A stretch of 64,000 bases of DNA, taken from assembly GCF_001940245.1 (NCBI RefSeq), contig NZ_MJIG01000004.1, positions 372,001-436,000 on the forward strand, written 5' to 3'. Source of the stretch: Anaerostipes sp. 992a. GTDB taxonomy: Bacteria > Bacillota > Clostridia > Lachnospirales > Lachnospiraceae. Below the pieces are notes generated by a model. It was not told the DNA's origin, did no database searches, and saw nothing but the letters and a program-made list of their open reading frames with translations. Every line of letters begins with the position of its first letter. Position 1 is the stretch's first letter. The position numbers and the translations under genes are program-made. Below, one piece after another: positions 9,917-20,611 of this stretch.

Positions 9917-10687
9917 TTATACCGAATTTTTGCCATTTTGACTACCATATCGTAAAAAAACGTAGTTTCGCTCCCCTGACAACGCTTCTTCATAGCAAAA
10001 ATGTCCATTATCAAATTCTTTGATTTTCTCTGGTTCTTCCACCTTTCTTTCAGCCAGATACCGCACCATATCTCCTCTTGCTTCCTTTGCCTTTGTCCCC
10101 TTCACCTTTACTCTGCCATCTACCAGTTCTCCAAATATACAGGTAATAAAACAGTCATCCGGTGTCAGATATCTTTCTACTGCTTTGCTGTATTCCTTAG
10201 ATGCCAGATTGATAATTATGTGATCCTCTTTGATCAACTCCCGATAAATCTTTTCTCCCCAGAAATCATATAAATTCTTTTTCTTTCCTACCGATAGCCT
10301 TGTCTGCATCTCCAGCCGATAGGGCCACACTTCATCCAATGGGCGCAGAATCCCATAAAACCCGCTTAGAATCCTTAGATGGTCTTCCAGGTAGGAAAGC
10401 TGATCCTGCTCCAGTACATCGGCTCCTATATGCTGATATTGCAATCCTTCATATGCCAGAATAGCCGGAGTTCCAATGCCGGTAAAATCAAGCCTGCGAA
10501 ACCGTTCATAATTCAGTCTGCAAATACTCTCATTTGCTTTCATGAGTACCTGAAGCTCTTCTACGGAATACTGCAACAGCTGCTTTAACAAAATACCTGC
10601 CTCTTTTTCATACACTGGCTTTTGCTGCGGAAAAAGCCAGCTATGATCTTCTTTCATTTTCTTCGCTGGTGATATTATGATCTTCAT
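9917..10687 (-). CDS. yaaA: Peroxide stress protein YaaA family
   Basis: DUF328/UPF0246 family; in E. coli YaaA lowers free iron during peroxide stress and binds DNA. The diagnostic N-terminus MKIIISPAKKM and the GFYGILRPLDEVWPYRLEM and NLASKEYSKAV motifs are present; 256 residues is full length. The ATG of MKIIIS has AAGGAG 11 bases upstream; the longer frame starting ten codons earlier has none. Divergent from the phosphate transporter gene. Confidence 0.9.
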   Translation of the reverse strand: MKIIISPAKKMKEDHSWLFPQQKPVYEKEAGILLKQLLQYSVEELQVLMKANESICRLNYERFRRLDFTGIGTPAILAYEGLQYQHIGADVLEQDQLSYLEDHLRILSGFYGILRPLDEVWPYRLEMQTRLSVGKKKNLYDFWGEKIYRELIKEDHIIINLASKEYSKAVERYLTPDDCFITCIFGELVDGRVKVKGTKAKEARGDMVRYLAERKVEEPEKIKEFDNGHFCYEEALSGERNYVFLRYGSQNGKNSV

Positions 10688-10844
10688 TGTTAAATAATCT
10701 CCTTGTTCTTTTTTCACATTTTTCGTTTTTTTCCAGTTTTATTCTATTTTTTATAAATATTGAGATAAACTATATATATATTGCTTTGATAATCATTTTT
10801 TATTGTGAATTTCTGTACAATATATTAAAATATTCGCGTATGAG

Positions 10845-10906
10845 TTTACTTTAATTTTACATAGACTTCATAAAATTTACAAAGTAAATCTTTGACATAG
10901 TATAGA
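10845..10906 (+). promoter_or_regulatory. Putative PhoP boxes and promoter of the Na/Pi transporter
   Basis: Three TT-type hexamers on an 11-base period, TTTACT (10845), TTTACA (10856) and TTCATA (10867), resemble the TTNACA repeats with 5-base spacers bound by PhoP in Bacillus. A TATAGA -10-like box at 10901 has no good -35, as expected for an activated promoter. The repeat spacing is seen; PhoP control is inference. Confidence 0.45.
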
Positions 10907-10952
10907 GTAAATGAAAGGAAAGCTCAATTTATTACACAAAGGGGAAATGATT

Positions 10953-12605
10953 ATGACAATTGTATTAGGATTGATTGGCGGACTTGGTCTCTTCCTTTAC
11001 GGAATGAAGCTAATGAGCGATGGTCTTGAAAAAGCCGCCGGAGCAAAATTACGTAATATTCTTGAATTTTTTACAAAGAATAAATTTTCAGGAATGCTGG
11101 TCGGCATCTTCTTTACCGCAATCATTCAATCTTCCAGCGCTTCAACTGTAATGGTGGTAAGTTTTGTAAATGCCGGTCTGATGAATCTGTATCAGGCCGC
11201 AGGTATCATCTTCGGTGCCAACATCGGTACTACTGTTACTTCACAGCTGGTAGCGTTTGACTTATCAGAAATCGCACCACTCTTTTTAATGGGCGGTGTC
11301 ATCATGGTGATGTTCATGAAAAATCCGACTATAAAGAAAGCCGGAGAGGTGGTTCTTGGATTTGGTATTTTATTTACCGGTCTGACCACAATGTCTTCTT
11401 CCATGTCTGTTTTAAGAGACTCACCTGCTATTGTAAACATATTAGGCAACCTGACCAATCCGTTATTAGGAGTTCTGGTCGGATTTATTATCACTGCTAT
11501 TTTACAGAGTTCTTCCGTTACCGTAAGTATTGTACTGTTAATGGCTGCCCAGGGCCTTCTTCCATTGGAAATCTGCTTCTTCATTATCCTGGGATGTAAT
11601 ATGGGCTCTTGTGTTTCCGCACTATTAGCCAGCCTGGGTGGAAAGAAGAATGCCAAACGAGCAGCTCTGATCCACTTCTTATTCAACGTAATCGGAAGTG
11701 CCATCTTATTTGTACTACTACTCCTCCTGAAGGATGTTTTGGCAGATCAGCTGCTACAGTTTTCCGGAGGCAATGTGGGTCGTGCAGTTGCCAATGCCCA
11801 TACCTCCTTTAAGATCTTCCAGGTAGTGATCTTATTCCCATTCTCTAACCTGCTGGTTAAGCTGACATATCTGTTTGTCAAGGGAGAAGATGATAAAGTA
11901 ACGAAACATGAACTGAAATACATCGGTGATAAATCCTTGTATGCACCAAGTTCCGCAATTCCTCAGGCTACATTGGAAATTGAACGTATGGGGCGTATGG
12001 CAGTCCAGAATCTGGAACAGTCCATGACTGCTTTTCTCAATGAATCCACTGCCGATCTGGAAGAGATCTATGACTTGGAAGACGGCATCAACTACATCAG
12101 CGGAGGAATCATTGATTACCTTGTAAAAATCAATCAATATCCACTGCCTGTTGCAGATAAAAATACATTAGGAGGATTGTTCCACGTTGTCAGTGATATC
12201 GAACGCATTGGCGACCACGCAAAGGATATTGCCGATCTAACGAATTCTCTCGTTACAAAAAATCGTAAGATCACCATAGAAGCTAAAGAATCCCTCATCG
12301 AAATCTATCAAAAGACCGATGAATTGTTGTTAAAATCTATTTATACATTAAAACATCGTACCGATGATTATGTAAATGATATTATCGAACTGGAAAATGA
12401 GATTGATGTTCTGGAAAAACGCTTGCAGAAAGAACATGTCAAACGACTTGCACGTCAAGAATGTAATCCAAATTCCGGTCTGGTATACTCCGACATTCTG
12501 ACTAAGTTAGAACGAGTTGCTGACCACGGTGTAAACATGGTATACATCACCCTAACTGATAATACCAACTTATTAGATGAAGATCAAATTGCTGAATTGC
12601 AATAA
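10953..12605 (+). CDS. Na+/phosphate cotransporter family protein with PhoU-like tail
   Basis: Membrane transporter of the NptA/PNaS family that couples Na+ to phosphate uptake. The two inverted transport repeats each carry the QSSS signature (QSSSASTVMVVSF and QSSSVTVSIVLLM) and are surrounded by about eight hydrophobic segments. From about residue 340 a soluble helical PhoU-like domain follows (repeated ISDIERIGDH/ TKLERVADH-type motifs). The start chosen is MTIVLG, which has AAAGGGG 8 bases upstream; an earlier frame start 14 codons upstream lacks one. It is monocistronic and ends in a bidirectional terminator. Confidence 0.9.
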   Translation: MTIVLGLIGGLGLFLYGMKLMSDGLEKAAGAKLRNILEFFTKNKFSGMLVGIFFTAIIQSSSASTVMVVSFVNAGLMNLYQAAGIIFGANIGTTVTSQLVAFDLSEIAPLFLMGGVIMVMFMKNPTIKKAGEVVLGFGILFTGLTTMSSSMSVLRDSPAIVNILGNLTNPLLGVLVGFIITAILQSSSVTVSIVLLMAAQGLLPLEICFFIILGCNMGSCVSALLASLGGKKNAKRAALIHFLFNVIGSAILFVLLLLLKDVLADQLLQFSGGNVGRAVANAHTSFKIFQVVILFPFSNLLVKLTYLFVKGEDDKVTKHELKYIGDKSLYAPSSAIPQATLEIERMGRMAVQNLEQSMTAFLNESTADLEEIYDLEDGINYISGGIIDYLVKINQYPLPVADKNTLGGLFHVVSDIERIGDHAKDIADLTNSLVTKNRKITIEAKESLIEIYQKTDELLLKSIYTLKHRTDDYVNDIIELENEIDVLEKRLQKEHVKRLARQECNPNSGLVYSDILTKLERVADHGVNMVYITLTDNTNLLDEDQIAELQ

Positions 12606-12606
12606 T

Positions 12607-12664
12607 CAAAAAGAAGCTGCTCTCCCAGAAGGATTTTTCCCTTCAGGGAGCTCAGCTTCTTTTC
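12607..12664. terminator. Bidirectional terminator
   Basis: Long imperfect hairpin with AAAAGAAGCTG/CAGCTTCTTTT outer arms and CTCCC/GGGAG plus GAAGG/CCTTC inner pairs, placed between two convergent genes; the A-rich and T-rich arms serve both directions. Confidence 0.8.
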
Positions 12665-14040
12665 TATCTTCTTTTCTTACTGATATAAGAAATCTCCTCC
12701 AAGTATTTTTCCTGAAATCCCTGCATCTCTGCCAGATTACAACAATCCATCTTTTGTCTGATTTCTTCTGCCACATCCATATAAGAAGGATTTCCCAATG
12801 CCTGAAACGCTCCTGATAGCGCAGTATTCCCTACTGCACTTGTCTTATCTTTAAACTCTTCTGGAAGCAGCCCCACCCGTATTGCAGAAGTAAGATTTAG
12901 ATAGAATCCAAATCCTCCGGCCAAATATACGTTTTTTATTTCTTCCGGTTTACATCCATATTGCTGCATCAGAAGCTCAATCCCTGTGCGAATCGCCCCT
13001 TTGGCCAGCTGTATCTCCCGTATCTTATCCTGGGTGATCCATAAGCCCTGACCACAAGGAATTCCTTTCTGGCGATATGGAAGCTTTAGCAATCCATCTT
13101 CTCCAATTGTTTTTCTTCTTACATGCAATACAAGCAACTCCAAGACCCGACTGCCCGATGTGCCTGTACTGCGAAAGCAATTTTCGAATGCCGGACCAGC
13201 TGCTGCCGCAGCGGCTACCAATTTTTCCCTATTACCAAGGACCATTTCTCCATTGGTTCCCAGGTCAATTAGAAAATTGATTTCTTCACTTTCCTGCATG
13301 CCCAAATACTCTACCCCGGATATAATATCCCCTCCGATAAATGCACCTGCATGGGGAAATAAGAATACATCCATACCATTCTCGGTCCACCGTTTCCCTT
13401 CTGGCTCTGGAACCTGAAAAGGAGCTCTTCCGAGGGAAACCGGTGACTTTTTCTGAAGAATATGCAGCATGGCTGCATTTCCAACAATGACGATCTGTCG
13501 AAGCTCCTTTCTGCAGATTCCTGCCTGTGAAAGCAACTGATCAATGCCCTTTTTTATATCCCCTTTTACGCAATCAGAAAGCCTTTCCAGGCCTTCCTGC
13601 GTCTCACAGGCAGATATTCTTGAAGCCACATCTGCTCCAAAGCTTTTTTGGGAATTTTCACATCCCCACTGACCTGCCATTCTTCCAGTTTTTAACTCCT
13701 TTAGCGCAAATCCCAGCGTCGTCGTTCCAATATCAATGGCGATGCCATATCCTCTTTCCTTGTTCTTCTCCCTTTTCTCTTCCTGCTCCTTCATAAGGAC
13801 AGAACGAAAGGCTTCCTGCTCCTTTCCAAGAAATAAGGTAATATCCTTAGCTAAGCGATATTGACAGGCTTTTATTTCCCCTTCACTACTTTTTATCTTG
13901 CAGCCACCGCAGGTTCCTCTACCCCCGCAGGGTGCCGGAAGGATCAGATCATGCTTTTGAAGCACAAAGAGAAGGAGGCTTCCTTCTTCTGCTTCCAATA
14001 TCCTCCTTCCGGAATCCATCTCCACCGTAATCCTAATCAT
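12664..14040 (-). CDS. Ferredoxin-ASKHA protein (reductive corrinoid-activator-like, DUF4445)
   Basis: An N-terminal [2Fe-2S] domain with C38, C44 and C47 (PCGGRGTCGGC) and a fourth Cys near residue 58 is joined to a large ATPase of the acetate kinase/Hsp70/actin fold (AIDIGTTTLGFAL, IDLGTNGEM, AGGFG). This is the architecture of RACo/RamA proteins, which use ATP to drive electrons into corrinoid proteins of methyltransferases. At 458 residues it is shorter than typical RACo (about 600), mainly in the linker. No corrinoid protein or methyltransferase gene is adjacent, so the partner is unknown. Follows ilvA by 30 bases on the same strand. Confidence 0.8.
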   Translation of the reverse strand: MIRITVEMDSGRRILEAEEGSLLLFVLQKHDLILPAPCGGRGTCGGCKIKSSEGEIKACQYRLAKDITLFLGKEQEAFRSVLMKEQEEKREKNKERGYGIAIDIGTTTLGFALKELKTGRMAGQWGCENSQKSFGADVASRISACETQEGLERLSDCVKGDIKKGIDQLLSQAGICRKELRQIVIVGNAAMLHILQKKSPVSLGRAPFQVPEPEGKRWTENGMDVFLFPHAGAFIGGDIISGVEYLGMQESEEINFLIDLGTNGEMVLGNREKLVAAAAAAGPAFENCFRSTGTSGSRVLELLVLHVRRKTIGEDGLLKLPYRQKGIPCGQGLWITQDKIREIQLAKGAIRTGIELLMQQYGCKPEEIKNVYLAGGFGFYLNLTSAIRVGLLPEEFKDKTSAVGNTALSGAFQALGNPSYMDVAEEIRQKMDCCNLAEMQGFQEKYLEEISYISKKRR

Positions 14041-14070
14041 CGTCAGAAAACCTCCTTTTTCTTTTCATTT

Positions 14071-15291
14071 TTAAAATACACCGCCCTTGGCATTTTGCAG
14101 TTTCGGCTGATATCCAGTATCCTTTAATGCCTTAATGATCTTCTCCTTATGCTCTGTTCCAAAGGCTTCCATCGTAATCGTAAGCTCCACTTTGGAATTA
14201 CGGTTGATGCTGACAAACTGGTTGTGCTCCAGACGGATAATATTCCCCTGTGACTGAGCAATAATCTTGGACACTCTGGTCAATTCGCCTGGTTTATCTG
14301 GAAGAAATACAGAAACAGTAAAAATTCTGTCTCGCACGATCAGACCATGCTGAACCAGTGATGCCAATGTGATCACATCCATATTTCCGCCACTGATGAT
14401 GGAAACGACTTTTTTGCCCGTTACCTTTAAATGCTTCAGAGCTGCAACGGTAAGTAGACCAGAGTTTTCCGCAAGCATTTTATGATTTTCAATCAGATCC
14501 AAGAAGGCAACGATCAATTCTTCATCGTCAATGGTAATAATATCATCGATGTTCTGCTGAATATATGGGAAAATCTTCTTTCCAGGTGTCTTTACCGCAG
14601 TACCATCGGCAATGGTGCTAACATTTTCCACAGTGGTGACCTTTCCCGCTTCCAGGGATGCTTTCATGCAGGCAGCTCCGGATGGTTCTACCCCAATTAC
14701 CTTAATATTAGGGTTTAAAAATTTTGCTAATGCAGACACACCAGTTGCCAATCCGCCTCCACCAATCGGAACCAAAATAATATCCACGGTTGGAAGCTCT
14801 TTAAAGATCTCCATGGCAATGGAACCCTGGCCAGTTGCCACATCCAGATCATCAAACGGGTGAACAAAAGTCATTCCCCGCTTCTTTCCAAGTTCAATGG
14901 CATATTCGCTGGCTTCATCGAATACATCTCCCTTTAAGATTACTTCTGCCCCTAATGCTTTGGTACGGTTTACCTTCATCAATGGTGTTGTGGTTGGCAT
15001 AACAATGGTAGCAGGCACATGATTGGCTCTTGCTGCATAAGCAACTCCCTGTGCGTGATTTCCAGCCGAAGCTGTAATCAGTCCCTTTTCCTTTTCTTCC
15101 TGAGACAGCGTACTGATCTTATAATAGGCACCCCGGATCTTGTATGCACCTGTAAGCTGCATATTTTCCGGTTTTAAATACACCTGATTTCCTGTCTGTT
15201 CGGATAAATAGTCACTTTTCATCAATTTCGTAGGAATGATGACCTCCTGTACTTTTTCATAAGCTTCTTCAAATTTTTTCAATGTCAACAT
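14071..15291 (-). CDS. ilvA: Threonine ammonia-lyase
   Basis: PLP enzyme converting threonine to 2-oxobutyrate and ammonia. The PLP lysine is in TGAYKIRGA; SAGNHAQGVAYAA and PIGGGGLATG are the substrate/phosphate-binding loops. The C-terminal about 75 residues (VSVFLPDKPGELTRVSKII) form one ACT domain, so this is the 406-residue TdcB/short-IlvA type and not the two-ACT biosynthetic form. Whether it is catabolic or serves isoleucine synthesis is not settled by context. It follows ftsY by 15 bases. Confidence 0.92.
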   Translation of the reverse strand: MLTLKKFEEAYEKVQEVIIPTKLMKSDYLSEQTGNQVYLKPENMQLTGAYKIRGAYYKISTLSQEEKEKGLITASAGNHAQGVAYAARANHVPATIVMPTTTPLMKVNRTKALGAEVILKGDVFDEASEYAIELGKKRGMTFVHPFDDLDVATGQGSIAMEIFKELPTVDIILVPIGGGGLATGVSALAKFLNPNIKVIGVEPSGAACMKASLEAGKVTTVENVSTIADGTAVKTPGKKIFPYIQQNIDDIITIDDEELIVAFLDLIENHKMLAENSGLLTVAALKHLKVTGKKVVSIISGGNMDVITLASLVQHGLIVRDRIFTVSVFLPDKPGELTRVSKIIAQSQGNIIRLEHNQFVSINRNSKVELTITMEAFGTEHKEKIIKALKDTGYQPKLQNAKGGVF

Positions 15292-15305
15292 GTGTCTTCT
15301 CTCCT

Positions 15306-16232
15306 CTATTCGCTAAATAATACACTTACGAATACATCCGCATCAAATTTCATCAGATCGTTGATCTGTTCTCCAATTCCGATATATTTTACCGGAAGTC
15401 CTAATTCTGCCTGAATAGCAATGGCAATCCCGCCTTTTGCAGTCCCGTCCAGCTTTGTCAGAATAATACCTGAAATATCCGCTGCTTCCATAAACTGTTT
15501 TGCCTGTGACATAGCATTTTGCCCTGTCGTGGCATCCAGTACGATCAGCGTCTCACGATGAGCTTCTGGATACTCTCTATCGATGACGCGATTGATCTTA
15601 GCCAGCTCGTTCATCAGATTTTTCTTGTTATGAAGACGTCCGGCTGTGTCACAGATCAACAGATCAGTTCCTCTTGCTCTTGCTGCCTTACAAGCATCAA
15701 ACACGACTGCTGCCGGATCTGATCCCTCTTCATGGGCAACAATATCTACATTTCCTCTTTTTGCCCATACATCCAACTGATCAATGGCAGCTGCACGGAA
15801 GGTATCCGCTGCAGCGATCAGCACCTTCTTACCCATGGCTTTCTGCTGTGCTGCGATCTTACCAATACTGGTGGTCTTTCCAACTCCATTGACACCAATG
15901 ACCAACATAACTGTCTTCTGGTCCTCAAAATCAAATGCATGCTCTTCTAACTTCATCTGATCCTTAATAACTTCCTGAAGCAGCTCCTTGCAGGCCTCTG
16001 GTTCCCTGATTCCCATCTTGCGCACACGATGCTGCAGATCTTCGATGATCTTTAAGGTGGTATCCACACCCAGATCAGCCATGATCAGTGTCTCTTCTAA
16101 TTCTTCATAAAAATCGTCATCAATATTGGTAAACGCCTGAAAGATCGTATCAAATCCATGAGACAGATTCTCTCTTGTCTTCGTTAATCCATCAAAAACT
16201 TTCTCAAAAAACCCCTTCTTTTCTTCTGCCAT
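15306..16232 (-). CDS. ftsY: Signal recognition particle receptor FtsY
   Basis: SRP-family GTPase that docks ribosome-SRP complexes at the membrane. The NG domains are complete: GVNGVGKTTSIGK (P-loop), DTFRAAA, DTAGR, and TKLDGTAKGG. The acidic A domain is nearly absent, as often in Firmicutes. It follows smc by 15 bases in the rnc-smc-ftsY order widely conserved in Firmicutes. Confidence 0.96.
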   Translation of the reverse strand: MAEEKKGFFEKVFDGLTKTRENLSHGFDTIFQAFTNIDDDFYEELEETLIMADLGVDTTLKIIEDLQHRVRKMGIREPEACKELLQEVIKDQMKLEEHAFDFEDQKTVMLVIGVNGVGKTTSIGKIAAQQKAMGKKVLIAAADTFRAAAIDQLDVWAKRGNVDIVAHEEGSDPAAVVFDACKAARARGTDLLICDTAGRLHNKKNLMNELAKINRVIDREYPEAHRETLIVLDATTGQNAMSQAKQFMEAADISGIILTKLDGTAKGGIAIAIQAELGLPVKYIGIGEQINDLMKFDADVFVSVLFSE

Positions 16233-16247
16233 AACTTCCTCCTAAAT

Positions 16248-19200
16248 CTATTCCAAATCATTTTCAATTAAATTTACAGATACCAGAGTGGATACCCCTT
16301 TTTCCTGCATAGTAATTCCATAGAGCATATCTGCAGCTGTCATGGTTCCCTTTCGATGCGTAATGACGATAAACTGGGTATCCTTCGTCAGCTTGTGCAG
16401 ATAATTACTAAATCGTGTTACATTAGAATCATCCAATGCCGCTTCAATTTCATCCAACAGACAAAATGGAGACGGCTTTAAATTCTGAATGGCAAATAAC
16501 AGACTGATTGCTGTCAAAGCCTTTTCTCCACCAGAAAGCTGCATCATATTCTGAAGCTTCTTTCCTGGAGGCTGTGCAATAATACGTATACCCGCTTCCA
16601 GCACATCCTCATCTTCCATCAGTTCGAGACGGGCATTTCCTCCACCAAATAATTCTCGAAATACTGCTAAAAACATCTTCTGAATCTCTGAAAATTTCTC
16701 GACAAACTGTTTGCGCATCTCATCTTCCAGATTTTTGATCAACTCTACCAGCTGTGCTTCCGCCTTCACAATATCCTCATGCTGATTCAGCAGGAACTCA
16801 TACCGTCCGGATATCTCACGATATTCTTCAATGGCATTTACATTCACAGTACCAAGCTCTTTAATCTTACCCTTCCATTTGCCTATTTCCTTTTTCAGTT
16901 CTTCTGTATTGACCGTAATCTCTTCCTGATGCATTTCTCTTGCCATGCGATAGGTAATCTCATAGGATTCCCACATGTAATCTGTCAAACTCTGGATTTT
17001 CTCCTCTATCTTTTCTTTCTGTGCCTGAAGACGATACAACTCTTTGTCCAACGATGCCAGATGTTGACTCAAGGCTTCTCTTTCCTTCATTGAATGCTTA
17101 TACTGGGCACTTTTCTCGTTTTCCTTCTGCTGGCTTTCCTTGATCAGCACTTCTCCATCCATCATCTGCTGTTCCAGCTTCCGTATCCTCTTTTGCACAT
17201 GAGCGATTCTCTCTTCGATTCTTTCTACGCTTCCTTCCCGGTCATCCGCTTCTGATTTAATTTCCTTCAGATCATATTGAAGACGTTCCATCTCTTCTAG
17301 AATCCGGGCTTCATTTTCCTTGGAAAATTTCAATTGCTGATGATAGGAATTCTCCTGTAGCTGTATCTGTGATAATTCTTCTACTCGCTGCTCTTCCTCT
17401 TCTTCTAATCTACGCAGCTGTTCTTCCAGATCCTTTTGACGGGATTCTCTGGTCTGGTTCTTTTCCTCCAGCCCTTCCCTCTCTTTTAGCAGCTTCTTCA
17501 CGTGCTCTGCCATGGAATTTTTCTCTTCTTCCAACGAGGTCTTTTCTTCCTCCAGGCCATCTCTTAACTGCTCTAATTCCAGACAGCGATTTTCATCCTG
17601 TTGCTTTCCAAGCACCACCGTATTAATTTCCAGAGAACGCTCTTGTTCTTCCTTTTCCAATTGCTCAATCTGCTGCTCAATGGCTGTTTTTTCCTTTGCG
17701 TTAGCTTCATACTCTGCTTTCAGCTCTAAATATTGATTTTTTCGAATCCTTTCTGATTTTTTTACTTCTTCGATTTCTCTGTTTCTTCCCAACAGATTGC
17801 TGGAATGCTTAAACGCACCACCTGTCATGGAACCTCCCTGATTTAGAGACTCTCCCTCTAATGTTACGATCCTCATGGAATACTGGTACTTTTTCGCCAG
17901 AGCAATCCCCTGATCGATGGTATCTACGATCACAATCCTTCCAAGAAGGGAAGCGATCAAATCCCGAAACTGATCCTTCGTATGCACCAGAGTACTGGCC
18001 AATCCAATCACCCCTGGCTCTTTAAGTGCCTGCTCCTGTTTAAATGGATAACGGTTTCGTACCGATGTCAGCGGAAGGAAGGTCGCCCTTCCAAATCGAT
18101 TTTCCTTTAAAAACTGAATCATATTCTTAGCTGTCTGTTCATCGTCGGTCACGATATTCTGGATACTTCCCCCCAGCGCTGTCTCCACTGCCATCTCATA
18201 TTTCTTGTCCACCTGAATAATATCAGCAACTACACCAACGATACCGGAAACACGCTTTTTTTGTTCCATGACCTTTTTAATACTGATTCCATAGCCATCA
18301 TATCGTTCCGCCATGTTGCTTAAGGTCTCTAAGCGGGACTGAATGCGGAAAAGCTCCTGCTTTTTATCCTCGCCCTGCTGTGCCAGGAGATTTCCCTTCT
18401 GGATGTGCTGACTTCGCATCTCCATAAGTTCTTTGATTTTCTGCTTTGTGTCAGCTTCTTTTTTTTGCAATTCCGCCAGACGCTTCTCATTGTCATTTCG
18501 ATTTTTTATAACCCTTCCATATTCTTTTTTATTCTCATCCAGACGCTTTTTTATATCTTCGATTCGAAGATTCAACTGCTCCCGGACCGTTGCAAAACGC
18601 TCTACCTTGTTGGAAATCTGTGCTTTATTCTCAGTAATCCCCTGAATATACCCAAGAATCTCTTTCTGTTGCTCATTCAACGCAGCCTTCTGCTGCTCCA
18701 CGGCATCCAGAGCCCATCTGGCTTCCTTTTCTTTTTGCAGATTCTGAGCCTGGTTTGATACGATCAGTGCCTTTTTGCGTTTTAGGGAAACCAGTTCTTG
18801 ATTCTTCTCATTTAATTCTGACTCCACGCGATATACATTGGAATAATAATGCTCCTCTTTCGTCTTCTCCGTTCGAATCTGCTCATTTAAGACCTTAATC
18901 TCGCCTTCCAGCTTTTCTTTCTCCAACCGTTCTTCCTGCAGACAACGATTCTCTTCTTCTAGCTTCTCTCTAAGTTTGGAAAGATCCAGCTCCAGCTGGT
19001 CGTTCTTCTCCTTGATCTGTTCATACTGTCGGGTACCATCGGAGCTATCCTGTTCCATGATCTTGATATTCTCATCCAGTTTTCCCATTTCCTTCTTCAT
19101 GCTGGTCTGTTCCACCAAAAACATCTGAATATCTGCATCCTTTAGGCTTTCCCGATACTGAAGATACTCTTTCGCTTTTTGTGACTGGTCCTTTAACGGT

Positions 19201-19808
19201 CCAACCTGTCTGGTCAGTTCTGATAATATATCATTGACACGACACAGATTCTCCCTTTCTTTTTCCAGAGATTTTTCTGCAGCATATTTATTCTTTTTAT
19301 ATTTTATGATACCTGCAGCCTCATCAAACAGTTCTCTTCTCTCTTCCGGCTTTCCGTTTAAGATTTTTTCCACCTGTCCCTGTCCAATGATAGAATATCC
19401 TTCTTTCCCAATACCAGTATCGAAAAAAAGCTCTACTACATCCTTTCTTCGACAGACACTTCCATTGAGCAGATATTCACTTTCACCGGAACGATATACT
19501 CTTCTGGCAATCGTCACTTCCTCAAAGCTTACCGGAAGACTATGATCACTATTATCTAAGGTAATTGCCACATAGGCAGATCCCATCGGCTTTCGGAGCT
19601 CTGTTCCAGAGAAAATCACATCCTCCATCTTCGCTCCTCGAAGCTGCTTTGCACTCTGTTCTCCAAGTACCCAGCGCACTGCATCTGCCACATTGCTCTT
19701 TCCACTTCCATTTGGTCCTACAATTCCAGTAATCCCATCCTGAAAGCGAAAGACCAGCCGATTGGCAAATGATTTAAATCCGTGTACCTCAATACTTTTT
19801 AAATACAT
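16248..19808 (-). CDS. smc: Chromosome segregation ATPase SMC
   Basis: Condensin subunit. The N-terminal half-ATPase has [14 protein letters not shown]; two coiled-coil arms (about residues 170-500 and 680-1030) flank a hinge at about 520-660; the C-terminal half carries [16 protein letters not shown] and [11 protein letters not shown]. Length 1186 is typical. Its ATG lies within the last codons of rnc and has AGGTGA just upstream, so the two are translationally coupled. Confidence 0.97.
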   Translation of the reverse strand: MYLKSIEVHGFKSFANRLVFRFQDGITGIVGPNGSGKSNVADAVRWVLGEQSAKQLRGAKMEDVIFSGTELRKPMGSAYVAITLDNSDHSLPVSFEEVTIARRVYRSGESEYLLNGSVCRRKDVVELFFDTGIGKEGYSIIGQGQVEKILNGKPEERRELFDEAAGIIKYKKNKYAAEKSLEKERENLCRVNDILSELTRQVGPLKDQSQKAKEYLQYRESLKDADIQMFLVEQTSMKKEMGKLDENIKIMEQDSSDGTRQYEQIKEKNDQLELDLSKLREKLEEENRCLQEERLEKEKLEGEIKVLNEQIRTEKTKEEHYYSNVYRVESELNEKNQELVSLKRKKALIVSNQAQNLQKEKEARWALDAVEQQKAALNEQQKEILGYIQGITENKAQISNKVERFATVREQLNLRIEDIKKRLDENKKEYGRVIKNRNDNEKRLAELQKKEADTKQKIKELMEMRSQHIQKGNLLAQQGEDKKQELFRIQSRLETLSNMAERYDGYGISIKKVMEQKKRVSGIVGVVADIIQVDKKYEMAVETALGGSIQNIVTDDEQTAKNMIQFLKENRFGRATFLPLTSVRNRYPFKQEQALKEPGVIGLASTLVHTKDQFRDLIASLLGRIVIVDTIDQGIALAKKYQYSMRIVTLEGESLNQGGSMTGGAFKHSSNLLGRNREIEEVKKSERIRKNQYLELKAEYEANAKEKTAIEQQIEQLEKEEQERSLEINTVVLGKQQDENRCLELEQLRDGLEEEKTSLEEEKNSMAEHVKKLLKEREGLEEKNQTRESRQKDLEEQLRRLEEEEEQRVEELSQIQLQENSYHQQLKFSKENEARILEEMERLQYDLKEIKSEADDREGSVERIEERIAHVQKRIRKLEQQMMDGEVLIKESQQKENEKSAQYKHSMKEREALSQHLASLDKELYRLQAQKEKIEEKIQSLTDYMWESYEITYRMAREMHQEEITVNTEELKKEIGKWKGKIKELGTVNVNAIEEYREISGRYEFLLNQHEDIVKAEAQLVELIKNLEDEMRKQFVEKFSEIQKMFLAVFRELFGGGNARLELMEDEDVLEAGIRIIAQPPGKKLQNMMQLSGGEKALTAISLLFAIQNLKPSPFCLLDEIEAALDDSNVTRFSNYLHKLTKDTQFIVITHRKGTMTAADMLYGITMQEKGVSTLVSVNLIENDLE

Positions 19809-20509
19809 GTTTCACCTTGCTCTGCTTTCAATTTCAATATGGACTCATAGGCAGCCATCTGTTCTGCCGCCTTTTTGGTCTTTCCGGTTCCCGTTCCCAG
19901 GATACAATCTCCAAAATGAACCTGAACCGTAAATTCCTTGCAGTGATCCGGTCCCTTTTCTTCTGTCAGAACATACTGCACCGTATGTCCGACTTCCTTT
20001 TGTACCATTTCCTGCAAAATCGTCTTAGCATCATAGAATAATGTCTTATCTTCCACATCCTGTAGTAAATATTTTTCTACGAAAATCCTTGCTTGTTCAA
20101 ACCCCTGATCCAAGTAAATTGCTCCGATTAAGGATTCAAATGCATCTGAAAGAATAGAATCCCTTTCTCTTCCTCCAGTCATATCTTCTCCCTTGCTTAA
20201 AAGCAAATATTTTCCTAGAGAAATATCCTTTGCACACATTGCCAGTGTATACTCACAAACCAGACTGGATCTCAATTTTGTTAATTTCCCCTCATTTTTC
20301 TTCTGATACGTACGGAACAGATAATCACTGATGATTAATTCTAATACGGCATCTCCTAAAAACTCCACTCTTTCATTATTCTGCGTCCGCTTCATCCGAT
20401 GTTCATTGGCATAGGAACTATGTGTCAAAGCCAGCTTTAACAGACTTTTGTCTTGAAAACAATAATCAATGCTCTCTTCCAGTTCCTGAAACTGATAATT
20501 CTCTTTCAT
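19799..20509 (-). CDS. rnc: Ribonuclease III
   Basis: Cuts double-stranded RNA, including rRNA precursors. The signature ERVEFLGDAVLELIISDYLF spans about residues 43-62; a second catalytic acidic patch is in DAFESLIGAIYLD; the C-terminal dsRNA-binding domain starts near residue 160 and ends with TGKTKKAAEQMAAYESI. 236 residues, complete. The last 10 bases overlap smc. Confidence 0.96.
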   Translation of the reverse strand: MKENYQFQELEESIDYCFQDKSLLKLALTHSSYANEHRMKRTQNNERVEFLGDAVLELIISDYLFRTYQKKNEGKLTKLRSSLVCEYTLAMCAKDISLGKYLLLSKGEDMTGGRERDSILSDAFESLIGAIYLDQGFEQARIFVEKYLLQDVEDKTLFYDAKTILQEMVQKEVGHTVQYVLTEEKGPDHCKEFTVQVHFGDCILGTGTGKTKKAAEQMAAYESILKLKAEQGETCI

Positions 20510-20517
20510 AAATTTCC

Positions 20518-20608
20518 TCCTTTCTCCAGCTGGAGAATGGCTACGGCATTCCTGCAGCGCAGCATTCTCTTTCTCAGAGCCTGCTCTGCACTCCTGCCAA
20601 AGCCCCTT
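20518..20608. repeat. Compound inverted-repeat element between plsX and rnc
   Basis: The gap holds a perfect 16-base palindrome TTCTCCAGCTGGAGAA (20522-20537), an adjoining pair GAGAATG/CATTCTC enclosing CTGC/GCAG, and an AGAGCAGGCTCT palindrome, with near direct copies of GCAGGAGTGC/GCAGGAATGC. It has no coding frame. It could be a dispersed palindromic repeat or an RNase III processing site; acpP, found here in many Firmicutes, is absent. Confidence 0.55.
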
Positions 20609-20611
20609 TTC

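Noticed and set aside
20510-20611. acpP between plsX and rnc
   Set aside because: Gap is too short and contains no DSL phosphopantetheine motif in any frame.
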